A DNA stretch of 64,000 nucleotides from Amycolatopsis xylanica (GCF_900107045.1 NZ_FNON01000005.1:372001-436000), one strand, 5' to 3'; counted from the first letter of the stretch, positions 44,538-53,126 are shown. Numbers and translations are program-made. The notes: generated from the letters alone by a model not told the origin.

Positions 44538-45505
44538 GGGATCAGCAGGAGCTTGCCAGTGGTGCGACGGCCCTGGAGGTCTTCGTGCGCGCGGGCGGCT
44601 TCGGTGAGCGGGTAGCGGCCGCCGATCCGGATCGAGAGCGAACCGTCCTGGATGGCCGAGAACAGCTCGGACGCGCGCCAGTCGAGTTCCTCGCGGGTGC
44701 GGGTGTAGTGCGCCGACGTCGGCCTGGTCAGGTAGAGCGAGCCGCCCGCGTTGAGGCGCTGCGGGTCGAGCGGCGGAACGGGACCGCTCGCGGCGCCGAA
44801 CAAGACGAAGTAGCCGCGCACGCGCAGGCTGGCCAGGCTTCCGTCCACAGTGGACTTGCCGACCCCGTCGTACACGACGTGCACACCTTCGCCGCCGGTC
44901 AGTTTCTTGACCTCTTCGGCGAAATCGACCTGGTCGTAGCGGATCACCTCGTCCGCGCCCGCCTCGCGGGCCAGTTTTTCCTTCTCCTCGGTCGAAACCG
45001 TGCCGATCACGCGTGCGCCCTGCGCCTTCGCGAGCTGGGTGAGCAGCAGCCCGACACCGCCGGCGGCCGCGTGCACGAGTACCGAGTCGCCGACCTTCAC
45101 CTCGTAGGTCGAGCGGACGAGATAGTGCGCGGTGATGCCCTGCAGCAGCGTCGCGGCGGCGACGTCCAGCGAGACGCCGTCCGGCACCTTGACCGCGACG
45201 TCGGCGGAGACCAGCACCTGCTGCGCGTAGCTGCCGAACGTGCCCTGCCAGGCGACCTGGTCGCCCGGCGCGAACTCGGTCACCTCGGCACCGACGGCGC
45301 TGACCGTGCCCGCGCCCTCCAGGCCCAGCCCGAACGGCGTCGGGATCGGGTAGATGCCCGCGCGGTGGTAGGTGTCGATGTAGTTGACGCCCGCCGCGGC
45401 CACGTCGACCAGGATCTCGCGCGGACCGGGTGCGCCGATCTCGACCTCGGCGACTTCGAGTACCTCCGGGCCGCCGGTCTGGCGTACCTGGATCGCTGTG
45501 GGCAT
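44534..45505 (-). CDS. qor: NADPH:quinone oxidoreductase (zinc-independent MDR family)
   Basis: 323 residues. The N-terminal GroES-like domain has AAAGVNYIDTYHRAGIYPIPTPFGLGLEGAG, and the coenzyme fold shows VLVHAAAGGVGLLLTQLAKAQGARVIGTVST. The Cys/His zinc ligands of alcohol dehydrogenases are missing, as in QOR. It reduces quinones using NADPH. The ATG at 45505 follows GAGGAGG. M. tuberculosis carries a qor gene in the same neighbourhood, between ctaB and ctaA. Confidence 0.95.
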   Translation of the reverse strand: MPTAIQVRQTGGPEVLEVAEVEIGAPGPREILVDVAAAGVNYIDTYHRAGIYPIPTPFGLGLEGAGTVSAVGAEVTEFAPGDQVAWQGTFGSYAQQVLVSADVAVKVPDGVSLDVAAATLLQGITAHYLVRSTYEVKVGDSVLVHAAAGGVGLLLTQLAKAQGARVIGTVSTEEKEKLAREAGADEVIRYDQVDFAEEVKKLTGGEGVHVVYDGVGKSTVDGSLASLRVRGYFVLFGAASGPVPPLDPQRLNAGGSLYLTRPTSAHYTRTREELDWRASELFSAIQDGSLSIRIGGRYPLTEAARAHEDLQGRRTTGKLLLIP

Positions 45506-45598
45506 GCGTCCTCCTCGTGAGCACTCGTTTTCCAGAAGTAACTGTGAAGCTAGTCGTCATGTTCCGCGGTCCGCCTACTGGGACGTTAAGCTCCGCCC

Positions 45599-45913
45599 GT
45601 GGCTGAAGAAACCGAAAAGACCATCGCCCCGACCGCCCGCCAGCTCGCGGCCGCCCGCGATTTCGTGGCGCAGCACGGGAAGCCGTCCAAGGCCGTGGTG
45701 GAGAACATCGGCAACGCGGGCGCGCGCGTCGTGCTCGTCGGCGCCGACGGCGCGATGGGCGACGTGATCGTCCCGGCCGTCGCGACCGGTGAGGCGCTCG
45801 TCGAGGCGGTCCAGGACCTGGAGCCCGCTGAGTGGGACGCCGCCACCATCAACGCCACCCGGATCGGCGCAGCTCACCGCCGCAAAATGGCCGGGCCGAG
45901 GGCCAAGCGTTGA
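45599..45913 (+). CDS. Conserved small actinobacterial protein of unknown function
   Basis: 104 residues. It begins with an acidic tail and helix (EETEKTIAPTARQLAAARDF), then GKPSKAVVENIGNAGARVVLVGADGAMGDVIVPAV, and ends in the basic HRRKMAGPRAKR. No catalytic motif, signal peptide or membrane helix is visible. The GTG at 45599 lies 93 bp from the divergent qor start. Coding character is strong and the reading frame clear, but I assign no function. A TetR gene follows 64 bp downstream. Confidence 0.75.
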   Translation: MAEETEKTIAPTARQLAAARDFVAQHGKPSKAVVENIGNAGARVVLVGADGAMGDVIVPAVATGEALVEAVQDLEPAEWDAATINATRIGAAHRRKMAGPRAKR

Positions 45914-45935
45914 ACACCGTGTAACAAGCTGGCCC

Positions 45936-45968
45936 GTACGCTTGTATAAGTCACCCATACGAGTGTAC
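45936..45968. promoter_or_regulatory. Candidate operator upstream of TetR gene
   Basis: GTACGCTTGTAT (45936-45947) and ATACGAGTGTAC (45957-45968) are inverted 12-bp arms with two mismatches. They end 9 bp before the TetR start codon. The position suggests autoregulation. Confidence 0.55.
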
Positions 45969-45977
45969 GTTCCGCTC

Positions 45978-46559
45978 ATGGCTGAGATGTCAACGTTCGG
46001 AGACCGGCGCACCGCGCTGGCCGATGCCGTCATCCGCATCGCCTCCACCCGCGGCCTCGAACAGGCGAGTGTCCGCGAGGTGGCCAACGAGGCTGGCGTC
46101 GCCATCGGCACCGTGCAGCACTATTTCTCCACCAAGGACGAAATGCTGTCGTTCGCCTTCACCCGCATCGTCGATCGGACGATGGAACGGGTGACGGCCG
46201 TCGAGCCCGAACCCGACGTGCGGGTCCGGCTCTCCAGGATCCTGCGCGAGCTGCTGCCGCTGGATGACGTCCGCCGTGCCGAGGCGACCGTCTACCTGGC
46301 GTTCTCGGCCCGCGCGGCGACCTCGCCCGCGCTCGCCGAAGTCCAGGCCGAGACGCTGAAACAGATCCGTGGCGGCTTCACCAAGATCTTCTCCGACGCG
46401 GGCGCGCCCGATCCGGAGACCGACGCGCTGCTCGTGCTCGGCATGGTCGACGGCCTCGGCCTCGGCGCGGTCAGCGCGCCGGGCGAGACCGGCAAACGGG
46501 CGCTCGAAAAAGCGCTCGAGACCTATCTGGACCGGCGATTCCCCGCTAGCTCGCCGTGA
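45978..46559 (+). CDS. TetR family transcriptional regulator
   Basis: 193 residues. The helix-turn-helix (about 10-55) reads ALADAVIRIASTRGLEQASVREVANEAGVAIGTVQHYFSTKDEML. The C-terminal domain resembles the TetR_C_6/BetI-like group. The 3' end overlaps the convergent acyl-CoA desaturase gene by 14 bp, and an operator-like palindrome stands before each gene, although the two palindromes differ in sequence. A role in fatty acid control is possible but unproven. ATG 45978 is chosen; ATG 45987 is an alternative. Confidence 0.9.
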   Translation: MAEMSTFGDRRTALADAVIRIASTRGLEQASVREVANEAGVAIGTVQHYFSTKDEMLSFAFTRIVDRTMERVTAVEPEPDVRVRLSRILRELLPLDDVRRAEATVYLAFSARAATSPALAEVQAETLKQIRGGFTKIFSDAGAPDPETDALLVLGMVDGLGLGAVSAPGETGKRALEKALETYLDRRFPASSP

Positions 46560-47478
46560 CCCGCTTCGCCGCGAGACGCTCGGGCTTGGGCCAGCGCACA
46601 TTGCTCGCCCACCCGAGCTTCTCGAACATCCAGATCACCCGCGCGGACACGTCGATCTGACCGCGCAGCACGCCGTGGCGGGCGCAGGTCGGGTCGGCGT
46701 GGTGGGAGTTGTGCCACGACTCGCCCATCGACAGGATCGCCAGCGGCCAGAAGTTCGCCGCCTTGTCGCGGCTGGCGAACGGGCGCTCGCCGAACAGGTG
46801 ACAGATCGAGTTGACCGACCAGGTCACGTGGTGCAGGAACGCGATGCGCACCAGTCCCGCCCAGAAGAACGCGGTCACCACACCCCACAGCGACCAGGTC
46901 AGCAGGCCGCCGAGCAGTGCGGGCAGCGCCAGGCTCAGCGTGGTCCACAGCCAGAAGTAGCGGTTGACGACCTTGAGGTCATCGTCGGCCAGCAGATCCG
47001 GCGCGAAACGCTCATAGTTCGTCACCTCGCGCTTGAACATCCAGCCCATGTGCGAGTGCCAGAAGCCCTTGATAAGCGCCGAAGCGGACGTGCCGAACAG
47101 CCACGGCGAGTGCGGGTCGCCCTCGCGGTCGGCGAACGCGTGGTGACGCCGGTGGCTGGCCACCCAGAAGATCACCGACCCCTGCACGGCCATCCCGCCC
47201 GCGACGGCCAGCGCCACCCGCAACGGCCGTCCCGCCTTGAACGCGCCGTGGGTGAAGTAGCGGTGGTAGCCGACGGTCACGCCCAGCGTCCCGAGCGTGT
47301 AGAACACCGCGGCCAGCGCCAGGTCGACCCAGCCGAGCCCCCAGCCCCACATGATCGGCACGGCCGCGACCAGCGCGGCGAACGGGATCAGCAGGAACGC
47401 CTTCAGCACGATCATCTCGAGCGTCGAACGCTGTCCCTGCACTAGTGGCTTGGGATCGGACGCGGGCACGGCTGTCAT
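46546..47478 (-). CDS. Acyl-CoA (stearoyl-type) desaturase
   Basis: 310 residues. It is a membrane di-iron desaturase that introduces a double bond into acyl-CoA, probably at delta-9. The three histidine boxes are HRYFTH (72-77), HRRHH (109-113) and HNSHH (256-260), separated by four membrane helices in two pairs. The ATG at 47478 lies 29 bp from an 8-bp-arm palindrome (47508-47531) that may bind a fatty-acid-responsive repressor. No ferredoxin or reductase partner gene is adjacent. Confidence 0.95.
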   Translation of the reverse strand: MTAVPASDPKPLVQGQRSTLEMIVLKAFLLIPFAALVAAVPIMWGWGLGWVDLALAAVFYTLGTLGVTVGYHRYFTHGAFKAGRPLRVALAVAGGMAVQGSVIFWVASHRRHHAFADREGDPHSPWLFGTSASALIKGFWHSHMGWMFKREVTNYERFAPDLLADDDLKVVNRYFWLWTTLSLALPALLGGLLTWSLWGVVTAFFWAGLVRIAFLHHVTWSVNSICHLFGERPFASRDKAANFWPLAILSMGESWHNSHHADPTCARHGVLRGQIDVSARVIWMFEKLGWASNVRWPKPERLAAKRVTAS

Positions 47479-47507
47479 AGGTGCACCTCGGGGTCAGGCG
47501 GGGGAAT

Positions 47508-47531
47508 CGGGTGTTCAGTATGAAACACCCG
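47508..47531. promoter_or_regulatory. Candidate operator upstream of the desaturase gene
   Basis: CGGGTGTT and AACACCCG are perfect inverted 8-bp arms separated by 8 bp. They overlap the expected promoter of the minus-strand desaturase gene, between it and ctaA. A TetR-type regulator of membrane lipid composition is a reasonable ligand. Confidence 0.55.
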
Positions 47532-47570
47532 GGGCAAGGGCAGCCTAAACTGTCCCGCCGGCCGACCGAG

Positions 47571-48527
47571 TTACGGAATGGTGGCGACCTCGGGTGCGGC
47601 AGGCGTATTCACCGTGACCGGCCCCCGGTCCCGCGCGGCGCACCACAGCGCGGCGGTCGCGATGATGACCAGCGCCGAGCCCAGCACATGGAACGACACG
47701 AGCGCCTCGGGCACCCCGAGCGCGTACTGCAGCGACCCGAGCCCGCCCTGCGCGACCGCGATCACCCAAACGAGTACGTAGCGCTGCCAGAGCGTCTTGG
47801 GCGTGTCCTGGCGCATCAGCTGCATGCCGAAGACGGCCAGGACGATCAGGTAGGCCACGAGCAGCCCGCCGTGCACCTGGACCAGCGTCTGGATCGGCGC
47901 GTCGAGCCGGTGCGTGTCGGGCCCGCCGCCGTGCGGTCCCGCCCCGGTGACGGTCGTGCCCGCGACGAGCACGGCCCACATCGTGACGACCAGCGCGGTG
48001 AGCGTCGCCTTCGGCGCGAGCCAGCGCGGTTCCTCGTCACCCTCGTTGAAGGCGTGCAAGAGCAGGACGGCCATCCAAACCAGGGGAGTGGAGACCAAGA
48101 AGTGGATCGCGACCGTCCACCACTCGAGCTTCGCGAGCACGGTCATGCCGCCGACGACGGCCTGCAGCACGACCCCGCCCGGCATCGCCCACGCGAGCTT
48201 GACGAGACGTGTCCGCCGCGGCTGGTCGATCTGCACCCGCCACGCGGTGATCACGCACAGCGCGGCGACCAGGATGACGACCCCGGTCAGCATCCGGTTG
48301 CTGAACTCGATCCACTGGTTCAGCGCGGCGTACTCGGGATGCGCCTCGGGCACGATGCTCCCGCCGACGCACTGCGGCCACGTCGGGCACCCGAGCCCCG
48401 ACCCGGTGACCCGCACGACCGACCCGGTGACCCCGATCCCCCCTTGCGCCACCACGGCCGCGATGGCCACCGCGCGCTGCACGCGCCGCGAAGGAAGGGG
48501 CAAGCGAGCGACAAGGTTCCGGAGCAC
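47571..48527 (-). CDS. ctaA: Heme A synthase (COX15/CtaA family)
   Basis: 318 residues with eight membrane helices. It oxidises the C-8 methyl of heme O to give heme A for cytochrome aa3. The loop GSGLGCPTWPQCVGG holds the paired cysteines of the bacterial type, and His residues lie in AIHFLVSTPLVW, QVHGGLL and VSFHVLGSA. The first heme-ligand region reads EFSNRMLTG, with Asn where many homologues have His. The GTG at 48527 has no ribosome site, but TATTAT ends 6 nt before it, which suggests a leaderless mRNA. Confidence 0.93.
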   Translation of the reverse strand: MLRNLVARLPLPSRRVQRAVAIAAVVAQGGIGVTGSVVRVTGSGLGCPTWPQCVGGSIVPEAHPEYAALNQWIEFSNRMLTGVVILVAALCVITAWRVQIDQPRRTRLVKLAWAMPGGVVLQAVVGGMTVLAKLEWWTVAIHFLVSTPLVWMAVLLLHAFNEGDEEPRWLAPKATLTALVVTMWAVLVAGTTVTGAGPHGGGPDTHRLDAPIQTLVQVHGGLLVAYLIVLAVFGMQLMRQDTPKTLWQRYVLVWVIAVAQGGLGSLQYALGVPEALVSFHVLGSALVIIATAALWCAARDRGPVTVNTPAAPEVATIP

Positions 48528-48533
48528 GCGCGA

Positions 48534-48539
48534 ATAATA
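48534..48539 (-). promoter_or_regulatory. Probable -10 element for ctaA (leaderless)
   Basis: TATTAT on the minus strand, 6 nt before the ctaA GTG, with no Shine-Dalgarno sequence. The spacing fits transcription starting at the first base of the start codon. Confidence 0.55.
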
Positions 48540-48540
48540 C

Positions 48541-48584
48541 TCGTGAGCGTTGCGGGCGGTTCTAACCGGCGGCATCACTCACGA
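48541..48584. repeat. Dispersed palindromic repeat, copy 7
   Basis: TCGTGAGCGTTGCGG, then GCGGTTCTAACCGG, then CGGCATCACTCACGA: reverse orientation, less perfect than other copies. It lies directly upstream of the ctaA promoter in a divergent gap. Confidence 0.75.
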
Positions 48585-48665
48585 CAGTTATCCACATCGA
48601 CTTCATCCATCCACAGATTTCGCGAGGGCGGTTCCGGTGGCCGCCCAGAGCCGCAAGCTGGGTGA

Positions 48666-49694
48666 GTGCCTTCGAATCAACGCTGGTCCGAGCCGACCAG
48701 AATCCCACCCGACCAGCTCGGTGGCTGGCAATCTTTGCTGCGAGAACAGCATGGTGTCGTTTCGCTCGCGCAGTTGCGAAGCTACGGCCACAGTCATCAC
48801 GACATCAAGGCGAACGTCGAGGCCGGCCGCTGGCAGCGGATACTTCCGCGCACTTATGCGACCTTCACCGGAGAGCCCGGCCAGTCGGCGAAAATGTTCG
48901 CCGCGATTTTGTATGGCGGAGCTCACTCAACGCTCAGTCACAGCACTGCCGCCGAGGAATGGGGGATGGCGCGGATCAAGGACGGACCGGTGGAAATCAC
49001 CGTGCCGTACACCAGTTCCGCGACTTCGCAGCCGCCACTCGTCACAGTGCATCGGTCGCGTGCGTTGCGCCACATCACGTTGGCGACGAATCCGCCACGA
49101 ACGCGGCGAACCGACACCATCGTCGATCTCGCTGTGGCGGCTGAGACGCCGCAGGCGGCGTTGTATCTCGTCGTCGACATGGTGAGCCGCCACGCCGTTT
49201 CGGTGCCGGAAATGCTCGCATGCGTGGAATGCCGTCCACCACGGCGCTATCGCTCAGCGATCGCTCAAGGTTTGGATCTCGTCCGGCGAGGCCTGATGTC
49301 GGCGCTGGAAGTCGAATACCAAGAGCGGGTGGAGGCAGCTCATGATCTCCCGGCGGGTGACCGGCAGACGCCGTTCGTGGTGGACGGCAAGACGCTTTGG
49401 GAGGACGTCACCTATGACGGTGCCGGTGCTCCGCTCACGGTGCGCCTCGACGGCAGAGCCACTCACAGCATGGCGGGCGTGGCTTTCCGCGACCGACGCC
49501 GTGACAATGCCGCGGAACTGGCTGGACGGTCGCGGCTCGTCTATGGCTGGCACGACGTGCACGGCGACCCATGCGGGGTGGCGCGCGAAGTGACCGAGGT
49601 GTTGGCCAGGTTCGGCTGGCGACCGATTCCAGGGGCTCGTGAGTGTTGCCGACGGTTAGAACCGTCGGCAACGCTCACGACCCCCACTACGTGA
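48666..49694 (+). CDS. AbiEi-like winged-helix plus DUF559/Vsr-like domain protein
   Basis: 342 residues. The N-terminal domain (about 20-75: LLREQHGVVSLAQLRSYGHSHHDIKANVEAGRWQRI, then LPRTYATF) matches the AbiEi_4-type winged helix. The C-terminal part (about 255-325) has LTVRLDGRATHSMAG, RDRRRDNAAELAGRSRLVYGW and a closing LARFGW, the layout of DUF559 endonuclease-like proteins. Large actinobacterial families of this type are unexplained. The last 20 codons read through palindromic repeat copy 8, so the natural C-terminus was probably replaced. The GTG start at 48666 has only a weak ribosome site. Confidence 0.75.
   Translation: MPSNQRWSEPTRIPPDQLGGWQSLLREQHGVVSLAQLRSYGHSHHDIKANVEAGRWQRILPRTYATFTGEPGQSAKMFAAILYGGAHSTLSHSTAAEEWGMARIKDGPVEITVPYTSSATSQPPLVTVHRSRALRHITLATNPPRTRRTDTIVDLAVAAETPQAALYLVVDMVSRHAVSVPEMLACVECRPPRRYRSAIAQGLDLVRRGLMSALEVEYQERVEAAHDLPAGDRQTPFVVDGKTLWEDVTYDGAGAPLTVRLDGRATHSMAGVAFRDRRRDNAAELAGRSRLVYGWHDVHGDPCGVAREVTEVLARFGWRPIPGARECCRRLEPSATLTTPTT
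49637..49680. repeat. Dispersed palindromic repeat, copy 8, inside the 3' end of a coding sequence
   Basis: TCGTGAGTGTTGCC, GACGGTTAGAACCGTC and GGCAACGCTCACGA form an almost perfect 44-nt palindrome. It lies in frame within the last codons of the AbiEi/DUF559-like gene and just before the convergent ABC permease stop. Confidence 0.85.
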
Positions 49695-50460
49695 GGCGGG
49701 TGGTTTTGCTGGCGAGGGCGGCGGCGGCCGCGGCCCAGAGGGTGAGCACGAGCGCGGGTTGCCACGCGAAGGTTCCGTCGACCGTGGCCGCGTGTAGGCC
49801 TTGGGCGAGTGCGCCGGACGGGATGAGCTCCACGACGGCGGCCACCCCGGACGGCAGCGACGCGGGCGCGAGCAGGATGCCGCCCGCCAGCAGCAGCACG
49901 AACCAGACGATGTTCGCCAGCGCGAGCACCGCCTCGGCGCGCAAAGCCCCGCCGAGCAGAACGCCCAGCGCTCCGAAGCTCAGCGTTCCCAAGACCAGGA
50001 ACACCACCGCACCGGCCACACCGGACGGCGACCAGCCCAGGAAAGCCGCGACGACGCCGAGAACCAGAGCCTGCAGCGCCACCACGACCAGAGCCGCGAC
50101 AAGACGTCCCGCGACCAGAAGCCACCGAGGCAACGCGGTCGCCGAGAGACGCTTCAAAACCCCGTAACGCCGGTCGAAGCCGAGTGCGATCGCCTGGCCC
50201 GTGAACGCGGACGACATCACCGCCAGCGCCAAGATCCGCGGCGTCACCGAGTCCACACGGGACAGTCCGTCCTCGGCGGGCAGGATGTTCAGCAGGGACA
50301 GGCCAAGCAGAAGTGCCAGCGGGATCAGCAAAGTGAGCAGGATCTGCTCGCCGTGGCGTAGCGTCAGGCTCGCTTCGACGCGGGCGTGCGCGAGGAGCAT
50401 GCGGCCGAGGCGGCCGCGGCCCGGCGCCGGCTTGAACGTTCCCGGCTCGAAGACCGTCAT
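49687..50460 (-). CDS. ABC transporter permease (ABC-2 type)
   Basis: 257 residues with six hydrophobic segments (about 40-60, 75-95, 110-140, 145-165, 175-200 and 230-250) in the ABC2_membrane pattern, including ILLTLLIPLALLLGLSLLN and FDRRYGVLKRLSATALPRW. It forms an exporter with the ATPase encoded just upstream (ATGA overlap). The pair corresponds in position to Rv1457c-Rv1458c of M. tuberculosis, between ctaA and mptB. The substrate is unknown. Confidence 0.9.
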   Translation of the reverse strand: MTVFEPGTFKPAPGRGRLGRMLLAHARVEASLTLRHGEQILLTLLIPLALLLGLSLLNILPAEDGLSRVDSVTPRILALAVMSSAFTGQAIALGFDRRYGVLKRLSATALPRWLLVAGRLVAALVVVALQALVLGVVAAFLGWSPSGVAGAVVFLVLGTLSFGALGVLLGGALRAEAVLALANIVWFVLLLAGGILLAPASLPSGVAAVVELIPSGALAQGLHAATVDGTFAWQPALVLTLWAAAAAALASKTTRLT

Positions 50461-51377
50461 GAGCGCAGTTCCCGTCCGGTCAGCTCCAGGAAGACCTCTT
50501 CGAGCCCGCGCCTGCCGACGTGGAGCTCCTCCGCCAGCACGCCCTGCTGCGCGCACCAGGCCGTCACGGCCGACACGACCTGGGGGCTGACGTGGCCTTC
50601 GATCTCGTACGAGCCCGGTGACAGCTCGCGCACCAGGTACCCCTCCGGCAGCGCGGCCGCGAGCAGCTCGGTGTCCAGCCGTGACCTGGCCTTGAAGCGC
50701 AGTTGGCCGGTCTCTTCGGACGTCAGGTCGGCCGGCGAGCCGGACGCGATGACGCGGCCGTGGTCGACGATCACCACGTCGTCCGCCAGCGCCTCGGCCT
50801 CTTCCATCAGGTGGGTGGTCAGCAGCACGCTCACGCCGTCCGCGCGCAGCGCGCCGAGCAGGTCCCAGACCACGCGCCGCGCGGCGGGGTCCATGCCCGC
50901 GGTCGGCTCGTCGAGGAACACCAGCTCAGGCCTGCCGACGATGGCGCACGCCAGCGAAAGCCGCTGCTGTTGCCCGCCTGACAAGCGCTTAAACGGCGTC
51001 CGCCGCACTGAAGAAAGCCCGAGCACGTCAAGCAGCCAAGCCGGATCCAGCGGCGAAGCCGCGCAGGCCGCGACGAGCGACAGCATTTCCGAAGCGCGCA
51101 CGCCGGGATAAGCGCCACCGCCCTGCGGCATGACGCCGATCCGCGGGCGCAGCGAAGCGCCTTCGCGCACCGGGTCGAGGCCGAGCACACGCACTTCGCC
51201 CTTGTCAGCCTTTAAGAAGCCTTCGCAGATCTCGACGGTCGTGGTCTTGCCCGCCCCGTTGGGACCGAGCAACGCCAGCAGCCGTCCACGCTCCATCCGC
51301 AGGTCGAGACCGTCGACGGCGGTGGTGGATCCGTATCGCTTCACCAGCCCGGTGATCTCGACGGCGGGGGTGCTCAC
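50457..51377 (-). CDS. ABC transporter ATP-binding protein (DrrA/ABC-2 type)
   Basis: 306 residues. Walker A LGPNGAGKTTTVEICEG, signature LSGGQQQRLSLACAI, Walker B LVFLDEPTAGMDPAARR and H-loop LTTHLMEEAEAL are complete. The C-terminal extension ending HVGRRGLEEVFLELTGRELRS is the DrrA/CcmA type seen in drug and lipid exporters. I chose GTG 51377; a TTG three codons upstream is possible, and neither has a strong ribosome site. It pairs with the overlapping permease gene. Confidence 0.93.
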   Translation of the reverse strand: MSTPAVEITGLVKRYGSTTAVDGLDLRMERGRLLALLGPNGAGKTTTVEICEGFLKADKGEVRVLGLDPVREGASLRPRIGVMPQGGGAYPGVRASEMLSLVAACAASPLDPAWLLDVLGLSSVRRTPFKRLSGGQQQRLSLACAIVGRPELVFLDEPTAGMDPAARRVVWDLLGALRADGVSVLLTTHLMEEAEALADDVVIVDHGRVIASGSPADLTSEETGQLRFKARSRLDTELLAAALPEGYLVRELSPGSYEIEGHVSPQVVSAVTAWCAQQGVLAEELHVGRRGLEEVFLELTGRELRS

Positions 51378-51395
51378 GACAGGCAACGATACGGC

Positions 51396-53069
51396 TTAGG
51401 CCGCCACCGGCGTTTCCGGGGCGGACCGCTTGAACAGCATCGGCGCCAGGTGCCGCACGAGCAGCGCCGCCAGGATGATCACGACGATCCCGGCCAGGTA
51501 CGCGAACGGCACCACGTACGTCCGCCCGGTGAACGTGCTCCCGGTGGTCGGCGTCAGGAACGGCAGCACCACGCTGACCACCATCGCCGCGTGCCGGAAC
51601 CGCGAGGTCCCGGCGGCCGCGGCCAGCGGGATCACCGCCCACAGCAGCCACCACGGCTGCATCGCGATGTGCAGCATCATGAACGCGCCCATGGACACGC
51701 CGAGCCCGATGATCGGCCGGTAGCGCCAGCGGAAGCTGTCCCAGAGGAACTTGACGGTGATCGCCGCCGCGACCGCGTACCCGATCAGCCCGATGATCGA
51801 GACCAGCGAGTCCGTGTGGTTGCCGAGCCCCAGCGTGATGCCCAGTACACCGGACAGGCTCGCCAGCTCGTTGACCGGCGAGATCCACGACCGCACGATG
51901 CCCGGCGTGCCGAGCGCGCCGATCCAGCCGAAGCCGAGCCCGCTGCCCAGGCACAGCGCCACCGTGACCACGGCGAACACCGCCAGCATCAGCGCGGCCG
52001 CGCGCAGCAGGTCGGCGATCTTGCCGTGCCAGCGCCGCGCGATCATCACGCCGAAGAACGGCAGGCCGAGGAACGCGTTGATCTTGACCATCGCGCCGAG
52101 GGTGATCACCGCCGCGCCGAGCACGATGAACAGCAGCTCGCCCTTGGCCAGCGGCGGCGGGATGTCGCCCTTGACCCGGACCGGCAGCCTGCGGATGCCG
52201 ATCTCCAGCCCGGCCATCATCAGCCCGATGCCCAGTGCCTCGTTGTGCGTGCCCGCGACCAGGTGGAAGATCACCAGCGGGTTCAGCGCGCCGAGCCACA
52301 TCGCGGTCGCCGGCTGCACGCCGAACCGGGTCGCCAGCCGCGGCAGCGCCCACACGATCAGCGCCAGGCCGACCAGCTCCAGCGCGCGCTGCAGCAGCAC
52401 GCCGGTCGCCACGTGGTTGCCCGCCAGCTCGTTGAGCCAGCCGCCGATCCGCAGGAACACCGGTCCGTACGGCGCGGGCGTCTGCTGCCACATGCCGGAG
52501 ACATTGTTGGTGAACGGGTCCGCCTGGCCCAGTGCGATGGCCGGGCCGAGCGCGTAGGGGTCCATGCCGCGCCGCACGATCTCGCTTTGTGCCAAATACG
52601 AGTACACGTCGCGGGAGAACAGCGGCGGGATGAACAGCAGCGGCGCCACCCACATGGCCAGCGTGCGGGAGAGCTGACCGCGCGAGGCCAGCCGTTCGCG
52701 TGACGGCTTCGCGAACCGGCCGAGCAGCACCCACGCGAAGACCAGCAGGCCGACGCCGGTGAACGCGATCGCCAGCGACACCGTCGGGATGCGCGCGAAC
52801 AGGCGCAGCACCGGGATGTCCATCACCGGGTTCGCGATCGGGGCCGCGCCCGCGCCGAGCGAGCCGAACGCCAGGAACAGCGTGCCGACCGTGCCGAGCC
52901 TGCGCACGACCGTGAGCGCGCGCGTCTCCTCGGCGTTCAGCGGAGCCGTGTCGTGCGGGCGCGGGGGCGTGACGGGGTCAGACACGGCCACCGCCGCCGT
53001 CTCGGCTGTTTCGTCCTGCACTGCCACGCCGGAAGGGTATCGACTCGCCCCCGCGGTGATACCGGTCAC
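51396..53069 (-). CDS. mptB: Alpha-(1->6)-mannopyranosyltransferase MptB-like (GT-C)
   Basis: About 557 residues with around 13 membrane helices. The acidic loop motif LFSRDVYSYLAQSEIVRRGMDPYALGP after the second helix pair matches the GT-C active site of MptA/MptB enzymes, which extend the lipomannan backbone using polyprenyl-phosphate mannose. Position between the ABC exporter and divergent sufR equals Rv1459c. The start is uncertain: GTG 53069 gives an added N-terminal tail, and GTG 53021 (VQDETAET) is an alternative. In mycolate-free Pseudonocardiales the product may serve lipomannan-like glycans. Confidence 0.88.
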   Translation of the reverse strand: MTGITAGASRYPSGVAVQDETAETAAVAVSDPVTPPRPHDTAPLNAEETRALTVVRRLGTVGTLFLAFGSLGAGAAPIANPVMDIPVLRLFARIPTVSLAIAFTGVGLLVFAWVLLGRFAKPSRERLASRGQLSRTLAMWVAPLLFIPPLFSRDVYSYLAQSEIVRRGMDPYALGPAIALGQADPFTNNVSGMWQQTPAPYGPVFLRIGGWLNELAGNHVATGVLLQRALELVGLALIVWALPRLATRFGVQPATAMWLGALNPLVIFHLVAGTHNEALGIGLMMAGLEIGIRRLPVRVKGDIPPPLAKGELLFIVLGAAVITLGAMVKINAFLGLPFFGVMIARRWHGKIADLLRAAALMLAVFAVVTVALCLGSGLGFGWIGALGTPGIVRSWISPVNELASLSGVLGITLGLGNHTDSLVSIIGLIGYAVAAAITVKFLWDSFRWRYRPIIGLGVSMGAFMMLHIAMQPWWLLWAVIPLAAAAGTSRFRHAAMVVSVVLPFLTPTTGSTFTGRTYVVPFAYLAGIVVIILAALLVRHLAPMLFKRSAPETPVAA

Positions 53070-53111
53070 TGGGTTAGCACCCCGCCTTTGCTCTTCGAAC
53101 GGAAATACGAC

Positions 53112-53126
53112 ACACTTGTGTTGTGA
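53112..53126. promoter_or_regulatory. SufR operator candidate overlapping the sufR start codon
   Basis: ACACT-TGTGT-TGTGA matches an ACACT-N5-TGTGA element that I recall being described for mycobacterial SufR. It overlaps the GTG start at 53123. A TACGAC -10-like hexamer (53106-53111) lies just upstream, so the mRNA is probably leaderless and repressed by SufR at its own start. Confidence 0.6.
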
